NCBI GenBank assembly: GCA_020796225.1
Contig: CM036754.1
Span: forward strand, 14,337,867-14,401,866
From: Arion vulgaris
Lineage: Eukaryota > Mollusca > Gastropoda > Stylommatophora > Arionidae
Reading direction: 5' to 3'
DNA: 64,000 nucleotides
Part shown: positions 59,901-64,000 of the stretch, piece by piece
Numbering within the stretch: the first letter of the stretch is position 1
How the letters are laid out: every line of letters begins with the position of its first letter
Notes under the pieces: generated by a model
What the model saw: the letters and a program-made list of their open reading frames with translations, nothing else
What the model was told of the DNA's origin: nothing
Databases searched by the model: none
Program-made: the position numbers and the translations under genes

Positions 59901-62065
59901 GGTGAGGTTATGAGAGGCAGGGGTGGTGAGTTTATGAGAGGCAGGGGTGGTGAGTTTATGAGAGGCAGGGGTGGTGAGTTTATGAGAGGCAGGGGTGGTG
60001 AGTTTATGATGGACAGGGATGGTGAATTTCAAGTGGATATTGATGATTTTCACAGAGCCAGAGGAGGTATCTTCCAGAGAGGTAGGGGAGGAGTCTGGGA
60101 AAGGGGAAGAGGACGTGGCCATCAGTTTCCTAACAGTAGCGATTTTCCTAGTGAGGATGCAGAAGTGATTCATTCTTTGGACTCTGAGGATTGTGAAGGC
60201 ATTGGAGGGGCCTCAAGAGGCAGAGGACGACTGCCCTCACTTTTGGGATTTGAATTCAAGGACACAGTGAGGCATAGGTTTTCAGACTTTGAGCCTGCAA
60301 GGGCAGAACAAGATCCTGACTATGAAGACAGAGTTGATAGTCAGGCAGAGGTCATAGAAAGACAGCGATACTATTTGGATGATGATGATGATGAACAAGA
60401 TGGTCGTTTATCGTTTCCTCCCATAGGAAGAGGTGGTATGGGTAGAGGAGGAGAGGATCATGGCCATGGAAGAACTGGCTTGAGAAATACTGCAGGATTT
60501 AGAAATGAATATCCAGAGAGAGATAATCAAAGGGAGTTGGGGTCAGCTCAGAGGGTTCAAGGGGGCATGACTTTGAGAGGAGGTTTAGAGCGGTTACCTC
60601 AGACAGGCAGGGGAGCTGGTAGGAGAGAGTATGAGATGGCTAATGTGTTCAAGAAGTCGGGGGAGTCATTCCATTTGAGAGACAATTACGTTGGTGACAT
60701 GAGATCACAAGAAGTGGATCCTGAGGTATCAGCGAACGAGTTAATGTGGGATGACGAGCCAGAAGAAAGTTTGCTACAACATTATGACCGTCCTCGTAAC
60801 CAACTGGTAAGTTATCAGATGTGTTCATCAAAGTGTGTGTGGGGGTGTGTATGGCTGGGAGATGATGTGGTCAGTGAGAGAGTGGTCATTTAGTATGTTG
60901 CTCATAGACTGTTTGTGGTCATTGAGAGAGTATGTGGTCATTTAGTGTGCTACTGATAGTGTGTGTGGTCAGTGATAGTGTGTGTGGTCATTTAGTTTGC
61001 TGATGGTAGTGTGTGGTCAGTATGCTGCTGGTAGTGTGTGTAGTCAGAGAGAGTGTGTGGTCAGTATGCCGCTAGTAGAATGTGTGATCATTTAGTGTGC
61101 TACTGGTAGTGTGTGGTCAGTATGCCACTAGTTAGAATGTGTGATCATTTAGGGAGTGGTCAGTGAGTGATTATTTCTCTCTCTCTGTCATGATCACCGC
61201 TTAGACTAATGTACCAGATTTCCCCATAGATTCTGCTATTGTTTTTAGGAACTCCGTCCCTCCGTACAGCTTCTCATTTAGAACGGTATTTTCTGGCCAG
61301 TTTTCATTTCTCAGGCCTGTTCACAGTGGGCAGTCTTGAAGTAGGTGCTTTGCCGTCACGTCTATCTTCTCGCAGTGGCACAGGCTATTTCTGCCAATTT
61401 TAAATTTGTAATAAAGGTGGGACCGAAGTTTGTTATGGCCAGTACGGAGGCGGAATATGACAACTTGTTTGCTACGTGATAGACCATAGTACCCATCTTT
61501 GGCGTTGTGTTGAGGGTGGTCTTGCAACCACTTCTCTCTATATCGTCATCATATGGTTGTTTTAGCCTCCTCGTAGTTGATTTCGAAATCAGTCTGCGGC
61601 AGTCGCCTCCTGCCTTTGCTAGCTTGTCTGCCTCTTCGTTTCCGCTTATGTTGCAGTGTATGTTTTGTGCTTATATTGGTTGTGTGATGAGATCTAAGAC
61701 CTTAGTTGTATGATGATATCTAATACCTTGGTTGTATCATGAGATCTAAGACCTTGGTTGTATGATGAGATCTAAGACCTTAGTTGTATGATGAGATCTA
61801 AGACCTTGGTTGTATGATGATATCTAAGACCTTGGTTGTATACGATATCTAAGACCTTAGTTGTATGATGAGATCTAAGACTTTGGTTGTATGATGTATT
61901 GAGATAGATCTAAGACCGTGGCTGTATGTTTTATTCACACAGATCGGGGACAACACTACAGGTAATGACCAGTTTGCTAACAGAGGTCGAGGTCGAAGGA
62001 TACCAGATGAAGATGAGCCTGAAGTCAAGAAGGTCAGGTTGTCACGGGAGACAGATGAGAGCAGA
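53662..62065 (+). CDS. YLPM1: YLPM1/ZAP3-like protein, 3' partial, one frameshift
   Basis: Visible CDS exons: 53662-53991, 54406-54504, 56720-57686, 58225-58374, 58695-60806, 61943-62065. Start ATG at 53662 has an in-frame TGA at 53614 and no ATG between, and MYNW resembles the vertebrate N-terminus (MYPNW). Order: Pro/Met/Gly-rich start; SKWDQP-containing polyproline exon; Gly-Pro-Gln repeats; the conserved motif FKQWKQQYDDW followed by EQFQQYLEQWKTYEQQM, the hallmark block of YLPM1; acidic and RGG regions; a basic motif EPEVKKVRLSRETD. The C-terminal P-loop kinase-like domain of the family is not in the window. Known family role: nuclear, RNA- and PP1-associated protein linked to telomerase regulation. 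Exon 5 is out of frame by two missing bases near 59730-59745. Confidence 0.86.
54029..54245. repeat. 54-bp tandem repeat, 4 copies
   Basis: TCCTCTTCAACACTAAACAA plus TGCTAGCAAGTAAACATTGT, starting 37 nt after the YLPM1 exon 1 donor. Confidence 0.93.
54406..54504 (+). CDS. YLPM1: YLPM1-like exon 2
   Basis: Acceptor TTGCCCTACAG|CCGCCA, donor ACAAGT|GTAAGA, phase 0 to 0, 33 codons. PPPPPPSSSKDTS then KKTSKWDQPNKIPTS. The donor is immediately the first unit of a 28-bp array. Confidence 0.85.
54505..55645. repeat. 28-bp tandem array seeded at the YLPM1 exon 2 donor
   Basis: Unit GTAAGAATTGAAATGTTGTA plus GTAATAGT or GTGCTAGT. The first unit is the first 28 nt of the intron. About 31 units, split by a SINE (54863-55112). 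Confidence 0.95.
54863..55112 (+). mobile_element. SINE family A inserted in the 28-bp array
   Basis: CGCCGAGTGGTTACCAGGGC head to AAAGAAGTAGAAGAAA tail. Flanked by GTTGTAGT / ATTGTAGT, which is also array sequence. Confidence 0.88.
55855..56400 (+). mobile_element. LINE RT/post-RT fragment
   Basis: EEVQDFLYLGSTILQDSNSE, then frames with TLLNKIWKARGLNLKTK and TSARTAV / GHPNETWKRTVRAE. Heavily decayed. Confidence 0.8.
56480..56522. repeat. (TA)n / TATATG microsatellite
   Basis: ATATATATATATATGTATAT. Confidence 0.9.
56720..57686 (+). CDS. YLPM1: YLPM1-like exon 3 (Gly-Pro-Gln repeat exon)
   Basis: Acceptor after a T-rich tract, TTTATGAAG|TCAGCA; donor AACAG|GTATGT; phase 0 to 1. About 322 residues, strongly biased to Pro, Gln, Gly, Asn and Val. 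Two repeat types: GQVNPS/GPPTGQVN (57000-57100) and FHGPPMGQGNT (57160-57430). The AAG acceptor is weaker than CAG, but the two CAGs just after it would break the frame. Confidence 0.83.
57687..58224. other. YLPM1 intron, nothing recognised
   Basis: Unique-looking AT-rich intron sequence. Confidence 0.5.
58225..58374 (+). CDS. YLPM1: YLPM1-like exon 4 (Trp/Gln motif, first half)
   Basis: Tandem acceptor CACAGCAG allows a start at 58225 or 58228, both in frame (one alanine difference). Donor AATCAGA|GTATGT, phase 1. Encodes LMAELEKVNVEEALFLEQF then KQWKQQYDDWREQNQ, aligned with the vertebrate EWEREFQLWEEQL block. Confidence 0.9.
58410..58600. repeat. About 46-bp imperfect tandem repeat, 4 copies
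   Basis: GTGAGTCTTGTTAAACAGTC and GAGCGAGAGAGA units. Confidence 0.85.
58695..60806 (+). CDS. YLPM1: YLPM1-like exon 5 (second motif half, acidic and RGG regions; frameshift)
   Basis: Acceptor TATGTCCACAG|ATCATC, donor CAACTG|GTAAGT. Opens with NHPNKEQFQQYLEQW, joining the motif of exon 4 exactly. Then acidic (DDKGEEDMNLDEDEESGG), then RGG: at least ten tandem FMRGRGGE/FLRGRGGE octads (59670-60010). The first frame ends at TGA 59783; the second resumes before 59790 and runs to the donor. Relative to neighbouring octads one G (near 59730) and one T (near 59742) are missing, which explains the shift. Total length mod 3 also demands two missing bases. Confidence 0.88.
60830..61165. repeat. Imperfect repeats of GTGTGTGGTCAGT type
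   Basis: Recurring TGTGTGGTCATTTAGTGTGC and TACTGGTAGTGTG. Confidence 0.75.
61190..61690 (-). mobile_element. LINE RNase H C-terminus and Cys/His domain
   Basis: Minus strand SGNEEADKLAKAGGDCRRL (end of RNase H), VVIFRLRTGHNKLRSHLYYK, SLCHCEKIDVTAKHLLQDCP. Confidence 0.85.
61685..61925. repeat. 26-bp tandem repeat, 9 copies
   Basis: TGATGAGATCTAAGACCTTA plus GTTGTA; ends 18 nt before exon 6. Confidence 0.92.
61943..62065 (+). CDS. YLPM1: YLPM1-like exon 6
   Basis: Acceptor TTATTCACACAG|ATCGGG, donor AGCAGA|GTAAGT, phase 0 to 0, 41 codons: NRGRGRRIPDEDEPEVKK then VRLSRETDESR. Basic-acidic nuclear type sequence. No further exon was recognised to the right edge. Confidence 0.78.
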
Positions 62066-62925
62066 GTAAGTCTTTTTAGTTGATTGTCTACAGATGTGTT
62101 CTGTAACTGAGGAACAATACAAATGTCAGACACACTACGGCATCAAATTAAAAACATTTTATATCAAAAATGTTGTGTAAAAATGTTATTGATTGACATT
62201 GAGTTTGATCTGAATACAACATATAATATATGAACTGTTATTTATGAACTAAATAAAGTAGCTTTTCTTATCTATAATATTGTTGCTACAACATTGGCGC
62301 TAGTACCATTCTCTACTATTCCTCTAGCTACTTGGGCAAGTTTGTATTCTTTCCTAACTTTTGACAACAATATACCTATTCACTTTGCATTTTTGACAAC
62401 AATATACCTATTCACTTTGTATTTTGACAACAATATACCTATTTTCTTTGTATTAAAAAAAATGATTTGTTAAAACTTCAAATCGTACGATGTTGACATA
62501 TTTTACCACACACACACACTCACACACTTCTCTATTTTCTGTAGATTGACTTGTCAATCATCCGACTTCCCAGATTTGATCAAATACTGTTTCCAAATCT
62601 ACCAAACAGTTAGTGTGGATGCTTTTTTCTTCTCTTGGAAGATGTCTTCAATTTTCTGAGCCGTAAAAGTGATCTGGTTTTGCAGTGTAGCTGTAGGTTC
62701 TGACTCCAATTTGATGTCAGTCTAAACCACCAGGTTTTTACTTCCAGGTGTCACACCTGTCTGATTATCATATCTTTTTTTGTCACACTGTTACCAGGTT
62801 GTTGCCTTGTGTCATGGTTTTCTGTTTTTGTTTCGTACTGCTCTAGTGGCTTGGGTGATAGTTATTTTTGCTTTTTGACAGGATTCTGCTATGTCATCTA
62901 TCCATCTTTTTCTCTGTATATGGTG
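62066..62925. other. YLPM1 intron, small repeats only
   Basis: Three copies of TTTGACAACAATATACCTAT at 62360-62440 and a (CA)n run near 62510. No exon recognised. Confidence 0.5.
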
Positions 62926-62929
62926 GAGT

Positions 62930-63765
62930 TCTGGTTGATCAGGGTACATGTTGATTCATTTTGTGAAAATGTAGAGATACATCTTCAAGACTTCTTCAAT
63001 GATTACTGGAACCACACATACACTACACGCACAAACACGCACTACACACGCACCAGCTTCTGGTTGGTCAGGGTACATGTTGATTCATTTTGTGAAAATG
63101 TAGAGATACATCTTCAAGACTTCTTCAATGATTACTGAAACCACACATACACTACACACACAAACACGCACTACACACGCACCAGCTTCTGGTTGGTCAG
63201 GGTACATGTTGATTCATTTTGTGAAAATGTAGAGATACGTCGGGGGACTGCCTAGAGTAGTTGATAGTAGCTTGGCCTGCTAGCTGTGAGACGCCTCATA
63301 GCTTGGGTTCGAACCTACTGTCCGGCATTTGTTCGAGTTTCCTGGTCTTACTCAGGACGATAACGTGAGTACCTCTGAAGTCGGAGAAAATCTGCCTGTA
63401 TGGCGAGGAATACTAATTACGAGTACATTGAGCACACGGCTGCCAGTGTAAAGTAATTTACAATGTGCACGCTTCTGCCATTGTAAGAAATTGGAAAACG
63501 GATTTTCACGCAAAAATCAGTTTCAGAGATGAAACTCGTCTGAGTTGAAAGCGACGAAAGAAAAAAAAAAAAAAAAAGTAGAGATACATCTTCAAGACTT
63601 CTTCAATGATTACTGGAACCACACATACACTACATACACAAACACGCACTACACACGCACCAGCTTCTGGTTGGTCAGGGTACATGTTGATTCATTTTGT
63701 GAAAATGTAGAGATACATCTTCAAGACTTCTTCAATGATTACTGAAACCACACATACACTACACA
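62930..63765. repeat. 129-bp tandem repeat, 4 copies plus partial, interrupted by a SINE
   Basis: Unit with GGGTACATGTTGATTCATTT, GAGATACATCTTCAAGACTT and CACTACACACGCACCAGCTT. Confidence 0.93.
63239..63577 (+). mobile_element. tRNA-derived SINE (family E), poly(A) tail, 10-bp TSD
   Basis: GTAGAGATAC at 63229-63238 and 63578-63587. tRNA-like head with GTAGCTTGGCCTGCTAGCTG (box A region) and TGGGTTCGAACCTAC (box B); CACGCAAAAATCAGTTTCAG near the end; 17-A tail. Unlike families A and B the tail is pure A. Confidence 0.92.
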
Positions 63766-63777
63766 CAGACTAGACAC

Positions 63778-64000
63778 ATTTGATGAAATAAAATATCTTC
63801 TAAAATAAGTGAAGACTGTTTCAATTCGAATCTAGAAATCCTCAATTTGTACATGGTCGTTTTTCTTTCCTCAGACCATTTATTCATTAATATTTTTTAA
63901 TGGTACCCCATGGAAGAGAAGGGATGTTGCAAATATTGTTTGCACAGCACTGTATACGTAGTACTATTGTTGTTATGTTGATGTATAAGTTAGCACAGAA
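63778..64000. other. Intron sequence to the window edge, nothing recognised
   Basis: AT-rich; no splice-supported exon. Confidence 0.45.

Overview
The window is nuclear DNA of an invertebrate animal: AT-rich by eye, with GT-AG introns, tRNA-derived SINEs, decayed non-LTR retrotransposons (LINEs) and very large intronic tandem arrays. The TE style (LINEs with a C-terminal RNase H plus Cys/His domain, SINE tails of GAA type) suggests a lophotrochozoan such as a mollusc, but that is a low-confidence inference. No bacterial, plasmid or viral gene was seen.

Two host genes lie head to tail on the + strand. (1) TECPR2, an autophagy and ER-export scaffold, is represented by 16 coding exons from 816 to 35866. 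The first WD40 exons lie upstream of the window. The exons sum to 4062 nt (1353 codons plus stop), every splice phase closes, and the protein ends in a DWEIV-stop tail that looks like the LC3-interacting motif of vertebrate TECPR2. (2) A YLPM1/ZAP3-like gene starts at 53662. Six coding exons are visible to 62065: Pro/Met-rich start, Gly-Pro-Gln repeats, paired Trp/Gln coiled motif, RGG box. The C-terminal P-loop domain expected from the family would lie beyond the right edge.

Exons make up only a small part of the window. Introns are swollen by minisatellites: about 20 bp (3.9-5.9 kb), 36 bp (6.5-8.2 kb), about 76 bp (12.5-14.2 kb), 98 and 82 bp (17.8-19.3 kb), 45 bp (23.5-26.3 kb), 54 bp (30.7-31.5 kb), 39 bp (32.1-32.7 kb), 28 bp (54.5-55.6 kb) and 129 bp (62.9-63.8 kb). 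The 17.8 kb between the genes is dominated by a 6.5 kb array of a 42-bp unit (40.0-46.5 kb). The long open reading frames inside these arrays are periodicity artefacts, not genes.

The most unusual observation is that several arrays are amplified splice junctions. The 45-bp array upstream of exon J consists of 61 copies of the intron end, the AG and the first 24 coding bases of that exon, each followed by an in-frame TAA. The 98/82-bp arrays copy the acceptor and first ~65 bases of exon H. Exon L has one duplicated acceptor whose use would insert 41 residues in frame. In YLPM1 the exon 2 donor itself is the first unit of a 28-bp array carrying about 30 GTAAGAATT donors. Genes here are therefore preceded or followed by long runs of decoy splice sites.

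The transposon landscape is clear enough to date events relative to each other. LINE fragments sit inside other LINEs, SINEs and inverted-repeat elements, several with 10-15 bp target-site duplications, and two minisatellites appear to have grown out of TE ends (a SINE head and a LINE 3' end).
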